Shown here in pieces: positions 45,069-53,631 of a stretch of 64,000 nucleotides of DNA. This stretch comes from Mesonia oceanica (GTDB lineage Bacteria; Bacteroidota; Bacteroidia; Flavobacteriales; Flavobacteriaceae), in assembly GCF_902499555.1 (NCBI RefSeq), contig NZ_CABVMM010000007.1:124001-188000 (forward strand), written 5' to 3'. The position numbers and the translations under genes were made by a program. The notes beneath the pieces are model-generated. The model did not search any database. It was not told where the DNA came from and saw only the letters and a program-made list of their open reading frames with translations. Numbering within the stretch: the stretch's first letter is position 1; each line of letters opens with the position of its first letter.

Positions 45069-45782
45069 ATGACAAAATTGAGCGTGAATATTAATAAAAT
45101 TGCCACCCTTCGTAATTCCCGCGGAGGTAATGTTCCCAACGTTTTACAGGCTGCCAAGGATATTGAAAACTTTGGAGCCGAAGGAATTACTGTGCATCCG
45201 CGACCGGATGAACGTCATATTCGTTATCAAGATGTTCGGGAGTTGGCACCTGCAGTAACTACAGAATTCAATATTGAAGGAAACCCAATTCCACAATTTA
45301 TAGATTTAGTACTTCAAAACAAACCGACCCAAGTAACATTGGTTCCTGATGCTGAAGATGCGATTACTTCCAATGCAGGATGGGATACAGTAAAACATAA
45401 AGATTTTTTAATAGAAGTGATTCAGGAATTCAAACAAAACGGAATTAGAACTTCCATTTTTGTGGACCCAAACCCTAAACAAATAGAAGCTGCACAATAT
45501 ACCGGTACTGATAGGGTGGAATTATATACCGAAGCCTATGCAGAAAAATATGCGCAGGGCAACAAAAACGGAATTTTACCTTATATGGAATGCGCAAAAG
45601 TGGCTCAAGATATTGGGATAGGTTTAAATGCTGGCCACGATTTATCACTTGAAAATATTCGTTTTTTTAAAGAGAATATTCCAGGTTTAGACGAAGTTTC
45701 TATAGGGCATGCCCTTATTGCAGAATCACTTTACCAAGGACTCGAAACGGTTATTAAAAAATATCTTCAACTTTTAAAATAA
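45069..45782 (+). CDS. pdxJ: Pyridoxine 5'-phosphate synthase
   Basis: PdxJ condenses 3-amino-2-oxopropyl phosphate with deoxyxylulose 5-phosphate to make pyridoxine 5'-phosphate. The 237-residue protein has the family start KLSVNINKIATLRNSRGG, the loop GITVHPRPDERHIRYQDV, VTLVPD and the C-terminal GLNAGHDLSLENI and SIGHALIAESL motifs. The alpha/beta-hydrolase gene follows after five bases and is probably co-transcribed. Confidence 0.96.
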   Translation: MTKLSVNINKIATLRNSRGGNVPNVLQAAKDIENFGAEGITVHPRPDERHIRYQDVRELAPAVTTEFNIEGNPIPQFIDLVLQNKPTQVTLVPDAEDAITSNAGWDTVKHKDFLIEVIQEFKQNGIRTSIFVDPNPKQIEAAQYTGTDRVELYTEAYAEKYAQGNKNGILPYMECAKVAQDIGIGLNAGHDLSLENIRFFKENIPGLDEVSIGHALIAESLYQGLETVIKKYLQLLK

Positions 45783-45787
45783 TTTAG

Positions 45788-46558
45788 ATGAAATTATATG
45801 CCAATGTTTTAGGGAAAGGAAAGCCATTTATTATTCTTCATGGGTTTTTAGGGATGAGTGATAATTGGAAAACCTTAGGAAAGCGTTTTACTGATGAGGG
45901 TTTTGAAGTGCACTTAGTAGATCAACGGAACCATGGTAGGAGTCCGCATACAGAAGAATTTAGCTATGAGCTCATGGCTCAAGATATTCAAGAATATTGC
46001 GATAAGAATAATTTAAAGGATATCATTCTGTTAGGTCATTCCATGGGAGGGAAAACCGCTATGAAAACCGCTTGCGAATATCCTGATTTAGTCGAAAAAT
46101 TGATTATTGCAGATATAGCTCCTAAATATTATGCACCACATCATCAAACCATTTTAGAAGGGCTTACCATGCTCAGTAATTCTGAACTGACCAGTAGGGG
46201 TGAAGCCGATGAAAAGTTAGAAGAATATATTAAAGAGTGGGGTGTGCGGCAATTTCTTTTGAAAAACCTGTATTGGAAAGAGAAAGGAAAGCTTGCTTTG
46301 CGAATGAATTTAGAGGTTTTAAAAGAAAAAGTAAATGAAATAGGCCAAGCTTTAACTTCACAAGATGTTTATGAAGGCAAAACCCTTTTCTTGAATGGCG
46401 GCAAATCCAATTACATTAAAAAAGAAGATAAATCTTTAATAAAAGAACATTTTCCTGCTGCTGTACTGGTCACCATTAAAGATGCAGGGCATTGGTTACA
46501 CGCTGAAAAAGCAGGTGAATTTTATCAATCAGTTGTGAAATTTATTGAGAATGTGTAA
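45788..46558 (+). CDS. Alpha/beta-hydrolase, YbfF-type esterase
   Basis: This 256-residue hydrolase has the oxyanion segment LHGFLGMSDNWK, the nucleophile elbow GHSMGG (Ser85) and the terminal histidine in DAGHWLHAEK. VDQRNHGRS is typical of the YbfF/ABHD11 esterase group. The substrate cannot be assigned. It directly follows pdxJ, a pairing I recall from other flavobacteria. There is no signal peptide, so it is cytoplasmic. Confidence 0.9.
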   Translation: MKLYANVLGKGKPFIILHGFLGMSDNWKTLGKRFTDEGFEVHLVDQRNHGRSPHTEEFSYELMAQDIQEYCDKNNLKDIILLGHSMGGKTAMKTACEYPDLVEKLIIADIAPKYYAPHHQTILEGLTMLSNSELTSRGEADEKLEEYIKEWGVRQFLLKNLYWKEKGKLALRMNLEVLKEKVNEIGQALTSQDVYEGKTLFLNGGKSNYIKKEDKSLIKEHFPAAVLVTIKDAGHWLHAEKAGEFYQSVVKFIENV

Positions 46559-46664
46559 AAAAATTACTGTGCTTGCATAATATTTCGTAATTTTAGTTGC
46601 ATAAAATTTTTATTCTACTAAATTTGATTAACGAATTTTTAGAAAAATATAATCAGCTTTAATT

Positions 46665-47918
46665 ATGAAGAAACTTTCTTTAGTGATGGTTTTCCTGTTA
46701 TTTGCAGCAGCAACTTATGCAGGAGGATACCGTGTGAGTACGCAAGGACAACGAGCCTTAGCAATGGGACATGCCGGAGTTGCGGTGGTGAATTCTGCAG
46801 AACTTGCTTTTTTTAATCCTGCCGGTTTGGTTTTTTTGGAAAACAAATTGAACATCTCTGCGGGGATGACGGGAGTTATTTCAAACGTGAAATATCAAAA
46901 TGAAATGACAGGGGCATTTGCTAAAACAGACAGTAGCTTAGGAACTCCATTTTATTTGTACGCATCTTATAGTATCTCAGAAAAACTAGCCTTAGGCTTA
47001 AGTATTTATACTCCTTATGGGAGTAGTGTAGAATGGCCAACTGACTGGTCTGGTTCTCACTTGGTAAATAATATAGATTTACAAGCTATTTATATTCAAC
47101 CTTTAATATCTTATAAAATAACAGATAACTTAAGTGTAGGGGGTGGGCCAATATTTGTTACAGGTTCTGTGAATTTCAATAGAAATCTTAATAGAACACT
47201 TACTAATGAAGAAGGAAAAAGGTCTAATGTAGAAATAGATGCCTCTGGAGTAACCAATTTTGGATGGTCTGTTAGTGCTATGTTTTCTCCTATTGATAGT
47301 TTAAGAATTGGTGTGAATTATAGGTCTGAAATTATATTAAAGGCGGAAGATGGTGATGCTACTTTTAGTAATGTTCCCAATTCTCCTTTAGCACCGGTTT
47401 CTAATGGAACAGTTGCGTTTAATGCAGAATTACCATTGCCTGCAGAGCTAGCTATCGGAGCTTCTTATGAATTTGATAAATGGCTTTTTGCCTTTGATTA
47501 TAATCGTACTTTTTGGAGTGTTTACGAATCATTAGATATTGATTTTATTCCCGATGATATTCCAGATTCTATTAACCCGAGAAATTACAAAGATTCCTCT
47601 ACCTATCGATTTGGAGTACAGTACAAAGCTTTAGATAACCTAGCGCTGCGGTTGGGGTATTACTATGATCAATCTCCTGTACAATCAGGATATTTTGCTC
47701 CAGAAACTCCACGTAACGACTCTCAAGGATATACAGGAGGTTTCTCGTTCGATATCACCCCTAAAATTGCTATCGATGCTTCCTTTGTTTACTTAAGATT
47801 TAAACAAGTAAATGAGTCTTACGATCATTATCAAGAAAACGGTCAGGAAGTTTCCTTTAGAGGAACTTATAAAAGTAATGCGTTCTTACCGGGATTAGGA
47901 GTTACACTTAAATTATAA
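46665..47918 (+). CDS. OmpP1/FadL family outer-membrane transport protein
   Basis: This 417-residue protein has a signal peptide (ending ATYAG) and the FadL-family start GGYRVSTQGQRALAMGHAGVA with NPAGLVFL, which forms the hatch. The rest is beta-barrel sequence ending LGVTLKL. FadL proteins admit hydrophobic compounds such as fatty acids by lateral diffusion. The next gene, 16 bases on, encodes a GDSL lipoprotein; the pair is probably an operon that takes up and hydrolyses lipids or esters, an inference from context. Confidence 0.92.
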   Translation: MKKLSLVMVFLLFAAATYAGGYRVSTQGQRALAMGHAGVAVVNSAELAFFNPAGLVFLENKLNISAGMTGVISNVKYQNEMTGAFAKTDSSLGTPFYLYASYSISEKLALGLSIYTPYGSSVEWPTDWSGSHLVNNIDLQAIYIQPLISYKITDNLSVGGGPIFVTGSVNFNRNLNRTLTNEEGKRSNVEIDASGVTNFGWSVSAMFSPIDSLRIGVNYRSEIILKAEDGDATFSNVPNSPLAPVSNGTVAFNAELPLPAELAIGASYEFDKWLFAFDYNRTFWSVYESLDIDFIPDDIPDSINPRNYKDSSTYRFGVQYKALDNLALRLGYYYDQSPVQSGYFAPETPRNDSQGYTGGFSFDITPKIAIDASFVYLRFKQVNESYDHYQENGQEVSFRGTYKSNAFLPGLGVTLKL

Positions 47919-47933
47919 TAAAAGAATACAACG

Positions 47934-49475
47934 ATGAAGAATTATATAAAATATATGGCAGTACTAGCTTTGGGGCTAGTAGCTTGTGAACCGGAGTTTG
48001 ACAATTCTGTAGAAGATAATGACGGTTTTTACGATAGTGGAGAAGCAGATTTTAGTACTTATGTAGCCTTGGGAAATTCCTTAACTGCGGGTTATGCTGA
48101 TGGAGCGCTTTACATTCAAGGACAAGAAAATTCTTACCCCAACATTTTAGCTCACCAGCTAGAGAAAGTAGATGGAGGTGAGTTTACCCAACCTTTAATG
48201 AATGATAATTTAGGAGGTCTTTTATTAAATGGAACTCAAATTCAAGATACACGTTTAATTTTAGAACTAGGCGCTAATGGCTCACCGGCTCCAGGTAACA
48301 TTCCGGGTACACCAACTACAGAAATCACCAATAAACTTTCGGGATCTTTTAATAATATGGGAGTGCCGGGTGCAAAAAGTTTTCATTTGGTGGCAGAAGG
48401 TTATGGTAATGCTGCTGGAGTTCCTACGGGACAAGCAAATCCATATTTTGTGCGTTTCAGCTCCTCAGAACAGGCAAGTGTATTAGGAGATGCAGTAGCA
48501 CAAAATCCTACCTTCTTTTCTTTATGGATAGGAAATAACGATGTTTTGAGTTTTGCAACTTCTGGAGGAATAGGTGTTAATCAGCAAGGTAACTTCGATC
48601 CAACTACCTATGGTCCTAATGATATTACAGATCCGAATGTATTTGCTCAGGTTTATTCTTCTGAAGTTTCAGCATTAATGGAATCAGCTTCAAGTGGTGT
48701 GGTGATCAATATACCTAGTGTAACCGATACACCGTTTTTTACAACAGTACCTGTAAATGCAATACCTTTAGATGCGGATACAGCAGCCTTTTTGAATTCT
48801 CAATTTGCGGCTTATAATCAACAAGTCCTTCCAGGAATGGTTCAACAAAGTGTAATTACTGCTGAAGAAGCTCAGGCAAGACAAATTAATTTTGAAGAAG
48901 GACAAAATTATGTAACAATTGCAGATGAAGATTTAACAGATTTAACTCAGATTCTTCAAGGGCCTCCATTTAATTTGAGTCCACAGCAAGCAGCTGTTTT
49001 AGGGCAATTAAGACAGGCGACAGATGCAGATCTAATACCTCTTACTTCTGCTTCATTTTTAGGGACTTTAGTCAATGATGACCCGACTCTAATAAATGGA
49101 GTAAGTGTTCCGTTAGGTGATCAGCATGTGTTAACTACAGAAGAACAACAAATAGTAGCACAAGCCACAGCAGCTTTCAATGCAACCATTCAAAATGTTG
49201 CCGATGCTAATGGTTTGGCTATGGTAGATGCGAATGCTATCTTAAATAAAGTCGCCAATGGTGGGATATCTTATGATGGAGGGGTTATTACTGCAGAGTT
49301 TGCTACAGGTGGCGCTTTCTCTTTGGATGGAATTCATTTAACACCAAGAGGAAATGCTGTAATTGCTAATGAAATTATTAAACAGCTTAATGAAACCTAT
49401 AATGCAACAATACCCGTAGTGAATATTGGGTATTATAGTGGAGGTCCTGCGATAGGAAGCGGTTCAGCCCAATAA
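47934..49475 (+). CDS. SGNH/GDSL hydrolase family lipoprotein
   Basis: This 513-residue lipoprotein has a lipobox ending LVAC (Cys18). Block I is GNSLTAGY (Ser49 in place of the GDSL serine context), block III is WIGNNDVLSF, and block V is DGIHLTPRGN with the catalytic Asp and His. The middle of the chain (about residues 220-420) is a large insertion rich in Gln, Ala and Thr. It should act as a surface or periplasmic esterase. It pairs with the FadL-type porin upstream and ends at a strong terminator. Confidence 0.88.
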   Translation: MKNYIKYMAVLALGLVACEPEFDNSVEDNDGFYDSGEADFSTYVALGNSLTAGYADGALYIQGQENSYPNILAHQLEKVDGGEFTQPLMNDNLGGLLLNGTQIQDTRLILELGANGSPAPGNIPGTPTTEITNKLSGSFNNMGVPGAKSFHLVAEGYGNAAGVPTGQANPYFVRFSSSEQASVLGDAVAQNPTFFSLWIGNNDVLSFATSGGIGVNQQGNFDPTTYGPNDITDPNVFAQVYSSEVSALMESASSGVVINIPSVTDTPFFTTVPVNAIPLDADTAAFLNSQFAAYNQQVLPGMVQQSVITAEEAQARQINFEEGQNYVTIADEDLTDLTQILQGPPFNLSPQQAAVLGQLRQATDADLIPLTSASFLGTLVNDDPTLINGVSVPLGDQHVLTTEEQQIVAQATAAFNATIQNVADANGLAMVDANAILNKVANGGISYDGGVITAEFATGGAFSLDGIHLTPRGNAVIANEIIKQLNETYNATIPVVNIGYYSGGPAIGSGSAQ

Positions 49476-49506
49476 TAAATAACTGTAAAAGTTTTAAAAA
49501 ATAGCT

Positions 49507-49537
49507 AAAAGTGTCTGCAAAATGTAGACACTTTTTT
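49507..49537 (+). terminator. Intrinsic terminator after the GDSL lipoprotein gene
   Basis: AAAAGTGTCT pairs with AGACACTTTT around a GC/TGT-closed loop, and a run of six Ts follows. The stem begins at 49507 and the T run ends at 49537. Confidence 0.88.
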
Positions 49538-49561
49538 AATTTTATAACATAAAGTTTTATC

Positions 49562-49909
49562 ATGAAGACAATACTAAAAATCTTAATTACGGCATTTATC
49601 GTCGTCGCATTAGCTCATTTGTTGCCGGGAGTAGCAATTCAAAATTACTTTACCGGTATTTTGGTAGCAGCTGTTCTGGGCTTAATGAATTTAATTGTGC
49701 GGCCCATTATCGTTTTGTTTACCCTACCGGTAACCATCGTTACATTGGGCTTGTTTCTTTTGGTAATTAATGCTTTTATTGTGTTAATGGTCGACGGTTT
49801 AATAGGTGGTTTTGTGGTAGATGGTTTCTGGTGGGCATTACTTTTTAGTATTTTGCTTTCCTTTTTTCAAGCCGTATTATTTTCGGTTTTTGATGAAAAG
49901 AAATCCTAA
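49562..49909 (+). CDS. Phage-holin-family / YvlD-type small membrane protein
   Basis: This 115-residue protein is four hydrophobic helices with little between them, including GLMNLIVRPIIVLFTLPVTI, a segment typical of the family annotated as phage holin or YvlD/DUF360-like. No lysin or phage gene adjoins it, so a holin role is unlikely. In Gram-positive relatives YvlD-type proteins belong to envelope-stress loci. The role here is unknown. It stands between a terminator and the tig promoter. Confidence 0.85.
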   Translation: MKTILKILITAFIVVALAHLLPGVAIQNYFTGILVAAVLGLMNLIVRPIIVLFTLPVTIVTLGLFLLVINAFIVLMVDGLIGGFVVDGFWWALLFSILLSFFQAVLFSVFDEKKS

Positions 49910-49919
49910 GGATTAAAAA

Positions 49920-49951
49920 CTTGGTTGGCAGGTAAATAAATTGTAATTTTG
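49920..49951 (+). promoter_or_regulatory. Bacteroidota-type promoter for tig
   Basis: CTTG (49920-49923) and TAATTTTG (49944-49951) form a -33/-7 pair with a spacer of about 20 bases. The box ends 27 bases before the tig ATG. Confidence 0.75.
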
Positions 49952-49978
49952 CACACCAATTTTTTAGAAGATTAAAGA

Positions 49979-51301
49979 ATGAACATCACAAGAGAAAATA
50001 TCGACGAGCTTAATGCTGTAGTGAAAGTTGAAATAGAAAAAGACGATTACAATCCAAAAGTTGAAAAAGTTTTAAAAGATTACCGTAAAAATGCCAATAT
50101 ACCGGGCTTTAGAAAAGGTCACGTACCTATGGGCTTAATTAAAAAGCAGTATGGGCAAGCGGTACTTGTAGATGAGGTGAACAAACTTCTTCAGGAAAAC
50201 TTAAATAAATACCTAACCGAAGAAAAACTGGATGTATTAGGAAATCCACTTCCAAAAGAGCAAGAAGATTTCGATTGGAATAAAGACAACTACTCTTTTG
50301 AGTTTGAATTAGGGCTTTCTCCGCAGTTTGAGGTAGATGTAAAAACCAAAGAACCTATTACCCATTATCAAATTGTTGCTGATGAGGAGATGGTAGAAAA
50401 TCAAATTAAAACCATTCAAAAGCAATACGGGAAATTAGTTTCTAAAGACGAAGCAGAAGAAGGAGATTTAGTAGCCGGTACTTTCAAAAATGAAGAAGAA
50501 GGAATTGAAAACACTACGACGCTTCCACTAGAAAAAATTAAAGGAAAGCGTAACTTAAATAAATTTGTAGGTGCTAAAGTTGGAGATGTTTTAGAATTAA
50601 AAACAAAAGGCCTTTTTGAAGACGATCACGATTTAATCGAATTCTTAAAAGTTGAACACGATAAAGCACACGACTTAGATATTGAAGTGACTTTTGAAAT
50701 TACTGAAATCAATAAACAAGAACCTGCAGAATTAGATCAGGAATTGTTTGATAAATTATTCGGAAAAGATAATGTAAAAACCGCTACCGAATTAAAAGAG
50801 AAAATCAAAGAAGACGCAGAAAATCAATTTAAGCAACAAAGCGATCAACAATTATTGAATGATGTAACGGAAGCTTTAATTGAAAAAACAAATTTTGATC
50901 TTCCTTCAGAATTTCTTCAACGTTGGATTATGGTAAGTGGAGAGAAAGAACTTACCGAAGACGAAGCAAAAGAAGAATACGAAAAGAGCGAAAAAGGGCT
51001 ACGTTTTCAGTTAATAGAAGGAAAATTAATCCAAGAAAATGAGCTTCAGGTTCAGTTAGAAGAAATCAAAGACTTAACCAAAGACCGCATTAAAATGCAA
51101 ATGGCTCAGTTTGGTCAAATGGATCCTTCAGAAAAAGACTTAGAAGATATTACAGCAAGAGTGCTTTCTAACCAAGATGAGGTGAAGAAAATATCAGAAC
51201 AGGTAATGAACCAAAAGTTATTGGATTTCTACAAAGAGAACGCTAACTTAGAACAAAAAGAAGTTACTTACGAAAATTTTGTTAAGGAAGTTTATAAGTA
51301 A
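49979..51301 (+). CDS. tig: Trigger factor
   Basis: Trigger factor is the ribosome-bound chaperone that meets nascent chains. The 440-residue protein has the ribosome-docking signature GFRKGHVP (43-50) in its N-terminal domain. The middle FKBP-like domain is weakly conserved (EEGDLVAGTFKNEEEG), as is usual in Bacteroidota. The C-terminal arms are long helices rich in Glu and Lys. It is followed by a terminator and then clpP and clpX, the standard tig-clpP-clpX order. Confidence 0.95.
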   Translation: MNITRENIDELNAVVKVEIEKDDYNPKVEKVLKDYRKNANIPGFRKGHVPMGLIKKQYGQAVLVDEVNKLLQENLNKYLTEEKLDVLGNPLPKEQEDFDWNKDNYSFEFELGLSPQFEVDVKTKEPITHYQIVADEEMVENQIKTIQKQYGKLVSKDEAEEGDLVAGTFKNEEEGIENTTTLPLEKIKGKRNLNKFVGAKVGDVLELKTKGLFEDDHDLIEFLKVEHDKAHDLDIEVTFEITEINKQEPAELDQELFDKLFGKDNVKTATELKEKIKEDAENQFKQQSDQQLLNDVTEALIEKTNFDLPSEFLQRWIMVSGEKELTEDEAKEEYEKSEKGLRFQLIEGKLIQENELQVQLEEIKDLTKDRIKMQMAQFGQMDPSEKDLEDITARVLSNQDEVKKISEQVMNQKLLDFYKENANLEQKEVTYENFVKEVYK

Positions 51302-51328
51302 TTTTTTTGATAATTTATAACTATATTT

Positions 51329-51363
51329 AAGGCGTTAAACCAGTAAGGAATAACGCCTTTTTT
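51329..51363 (+). terminator. Intrinsic terminator after tig
   Basis: The nine-base stem AAGGCGTTA (51329-51337) with TAACGCCTT (51351-51359) and a 13-base loop is followed by a T run. It separates tig from clpP-clpX, which must then have its own start of transcription, although I see no clean -7 box in the gap. Confidence 0.85.
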
Positions 51364-51413
51364 AGTCAAAATACACGGATTTCCCGTGCAAAAACCGAAA
51401 GGAATTTATAACT

Positions 51414-52094
51414 ATGGATTTTGGAAAAGAATTTGAAAAATTTGCTGTAAAAGATCAAGGAATTAACAGCAATTACTACAATAAAATTGTAAGCAGTATG
51501 ATGCCGCAAGGCATGACACCCAACATTATCGAAGAACGCCAGATGAACGCAGTAGCGATGGACGTTTTTTCACGTTTAATGATGGACCGTATTATCTTTA
51601 TGGGAACTGCTATTAACGAGCAAGTGGCAAATATCATTCAGGCACAATTACTTTTTTTAGAAAGTACCGATGCCAATAAAGATATTCAAATCTACATTAA
51701 CTCACCGGGAGGAAGCGTTTATGCGGGCTTAGGTATTTACGATACCATGCAGTTTATCAAGCCCGATGTAGCTACTATTTGTACAGGAATGGCAGCTTCT
51801 ATGGGAGCCGTGCTATTATGTGCTGGAGAAGCCGGAAAACGTAGCGGATTGCCTCATTCAAGGGTGATGATTCACCAACCCTTAGGTGGAGCTCAAGGAC
51901 AAGCCAGCGATATTGAAATTACGGCTCGTGAGATTTTAACCTTAAAAGAAGAACTTTATAAGATTATCGCTAAGCATAGTGGTCAATCCTATGATAAAGT
52001 TCATGAAGATAGTGATCGTGATTACTGGATGAAGGCAGATAAAGCTAAAGAATACGGTATGATCGACGAAATTTTAGTTAGAGAGAAAGAATAA
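51414..52094 (+). CDS. clpP: ATP-dependent Clp protease proteolytic subunit
   Basis: ClpP forms the tetradecameric serine protease chamber used by ClpX. The 226-residue protein has the oxyanion and sheet segment INSPGGSVYAGLGIYD, the nucleophile in GMAASMGAVLL (Ser129), the histidine in VMIHQPLGG (His154) and the aspartate in the DRDYWM segment (about Asp203). The first 25 residues are a Bacteroidota-type propeptide region. clpX follows after three bases. Confidence 0.97.
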   Translation: MDFGKEFEKFAVKDQGINSNYYNKIVSSMMPQGMTPNIIEERQMNAVAMDVFSRLMMDRIIFMGTAINEQVANIIQAQLLFLESTDANKDIQIYINSPGGSVYAGLGIYDTMQFIKPDVATICTGMAASMGAVLLCAGEAGKRSGLPHSRVMIHQPLGGAQGQASDIEITAREILTLKEELYKIIAKHSGQSYDKVHEDSDRDYWMKADKAKEYGMIDEILVREKE

Positions 52095-52097
52095 TTT

Positions 52098-53330
52098 ATG
52101 GCGAAAGAAGAATTAGAATGTTCCTTCTGCGGAAGAAAAAAACCAGAAACCAATTTACTCATTGCCGGACTTGATGCGCACATTTGTGATCGTTGCATTG
52201 AACAGGCACACGGTATTGTGGTGGAAGAATCTAAGCAAGAAGGCGCAAAAGAACTTACTTCAGAATTAATGCTTCGTAAGCCGAAGTCAATACATGCCTT
52301 TTTAGAAGATTATGTGATTGGTCAAGATTATACTAAAAAAGTACTTTCTGTGGCGGTTTACAATCACTATAAACGTTTGTTGCAACCACAAGATGAAGAT
52401 GATATTGAAATTCAAAAAAGTAATATCATTATGGTGGGGCAAACCGGTACCGGTAAAACCTTAATGGCAAAAACCATTGCGAAGATGCTTAATGTACCTT
52501 TGGCAATTGTTGATGCTACTGTTTTAACCGAAGCAGGTTATGTAGGGGAAGATGTAGAAAGTATTCTTACCCGTTTGCTTCAAGCAGCAGATTATAATTT
52601 AGAAAAAGCACAACAAGGAATTGTTTTTATTGATGAAATCGATAAGATTGCCCGTAAAAGCGATAACCCTTCCATTACTCGTGATGTAAGTGGGGAAGGA
52701 GTGCAACAAGCATTGTTGAAGTTATTAGAAGGGACCACTGTAAACGTTCCGCCAAAAGGAGGAAGAAAGCATCCAGATCAAAAATTTATTGAGGTAGATA
52801 CCAGTAACATTTTGTTTATTGCCGGTGGTGCTTTTGATGGTATTGAACGCAATATATCTAAGCGATTAAATATTCAGGCGGTAGGTTATTCAGCTTCCCG
52901 AAGTGAAGATCAAATTGAAAAGGAAAATCTTTTAAAGTATATTATTCCAAAAGATTTAAAAGATTTCGGTTTAATTCCTGAAATTATTGGTCGTCTTCCT
53001 GTATTAACGTTTATGAATCCACTAGATGCGGAAACATTAAGAGCGATTCTTACCGAGCCTAAAAATGCCTTGGTAAAACAATATAAAAAGCTATTCGCTA
53101 TGGATGATATCGAGTTTGATATTACCGAAGGTGCTTTAGATTATATTGTGGAGAAGGCTATAGAATATAAACTTGGAGCAAGAGGTTTACGTTCGCTTTG
53201 TGAAGCTATCCTAACCGATGCGATGTTCGATTTACCTGAAAGTGATGAAACTGAATTTAAGGTTACGAAATCTTATGCAGAAAAAGCTTTGCAGAAATCA
53301 ACCATCAAGAAATTGAAAGCAGTTTCCTAA
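52098..53330 (+). CDS. clpX: ATP-dependent Clp protease ATP-binding subunit ClpX
   Basis: ClpX unfolds substrates and feeds them to ClpP. The 410-residue protein has the N-terminal zinc-binding domain (Cys8, Cys11, Cys30, Cys33), Walker [14 protein letters not shown], Walker [12 protein letters not shown], and the sensor/arginine regions of the AAA+ fold (for example EIIGRLPVL and [10 protein letters not shown]). Length is typical. It is the last gene of the tig-clpP-clpX block and is followed by an intrinsic terminator. Confidence 0.97.
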   Translation: MAKEELECSFCGRKKPETNLLIAGLDAHICDRCIEQAHGIVVEESKQEGAKELTSELMLRKPKSIHAFLEDYVIGQDYTKKVLSVAVYNHYKRLLQPQDEDDIEIQKSNIIMVGQTGTGKTLMAKTIAKMLNVPLAIVDATVLTEAGYVGEDVESILTRLLQAADYNLEKAQQGIVFIDEIDKIARKSDNPSITRDVSGEGVQQALLKLLEGTTVNVPPKGGRKHPDQKFIEVDTSNILFIAGGAFDGIERNISKRLNIQAVGYSASRSEDQIEKENLLKYIIPKDLKDFGLIPEIIGRLPVLTFMNPLDAETLRAILTEPKNALVKQYKKLFAMDDIEFDITEGALDYIVEKAIEYKLGARGLRSLCEAILTDAMFDLPESDETEFKVTKSYAEKALQKSTIKKLKAVS

Positions 53331-53352
53331 GAATTGTATAAGCAGATATTTT

Positions 53353-53385
53353 AAAAACCTACTCATTTTGAGTGGGTTTTTTTTT
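53353..53385 (+). terminator. Intrinsic terminator after clpX
   Basis: ACCTACTCA pairs with TGAGTGGGT (one G-T pair) around a TTT loop, and a run of nine Ts follows. It lies in the gene-free stretch 53331-53631. Confidence 0.88.
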
Positions 53386-53436
53386 AAGTTAAATTTTTAA
53401 CTTCATAAGAAATCCAACTTCTTATTGATATTTTTC

Positions 53437-53620
53437 CGTCATTCCAGACTTGATCCTGAATCTCATATCGTATTAAAAATAAAACTTTAAGGTTGTTAAG
53501 AAGCTAAATTAAGCCTCGCCTGTCTAGAAGGGAAGTTTCAGTGTAAAGATGTCTTAGGGTAATTTTTTTTAAATTAGAATCTCAAAAATGACGTGTCTTC
53601 GAGTGTAGTCGAGAAGTGAT
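53437..53620. repeat. Degenerate intergenic repeat with inverted CGTCATT/AATGACG ends
   Basis: This fills most of the 301-base gap between clpX and aarF and has no open frame of note. It starts CGTCATTCCAGACTTGAT (53437) and later has AATGACGTGTCTTCGAG (53587), so the ends CGTCATT and AATGACG are inverted. A hairpin CTTCGA...TCGAGAAG follows (53598-53617), which on the minus strand lies just after the aarF stop and may help end its transcript. The wording resembles decayed repeats common between flavobacterial genes, but this is a recollection and only one copy is in the window. Confidence 0.5.
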
Positions 53621-53631
53621 TTTTCTTAATA

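Noticed and set aside
49562..49909. Phage remnant suggested by the holin-family match
   Set aside because: No integrase, lysin, capsid or tail gene is near. The protein has the four-helix YvlD-type layout and sits among core genes.
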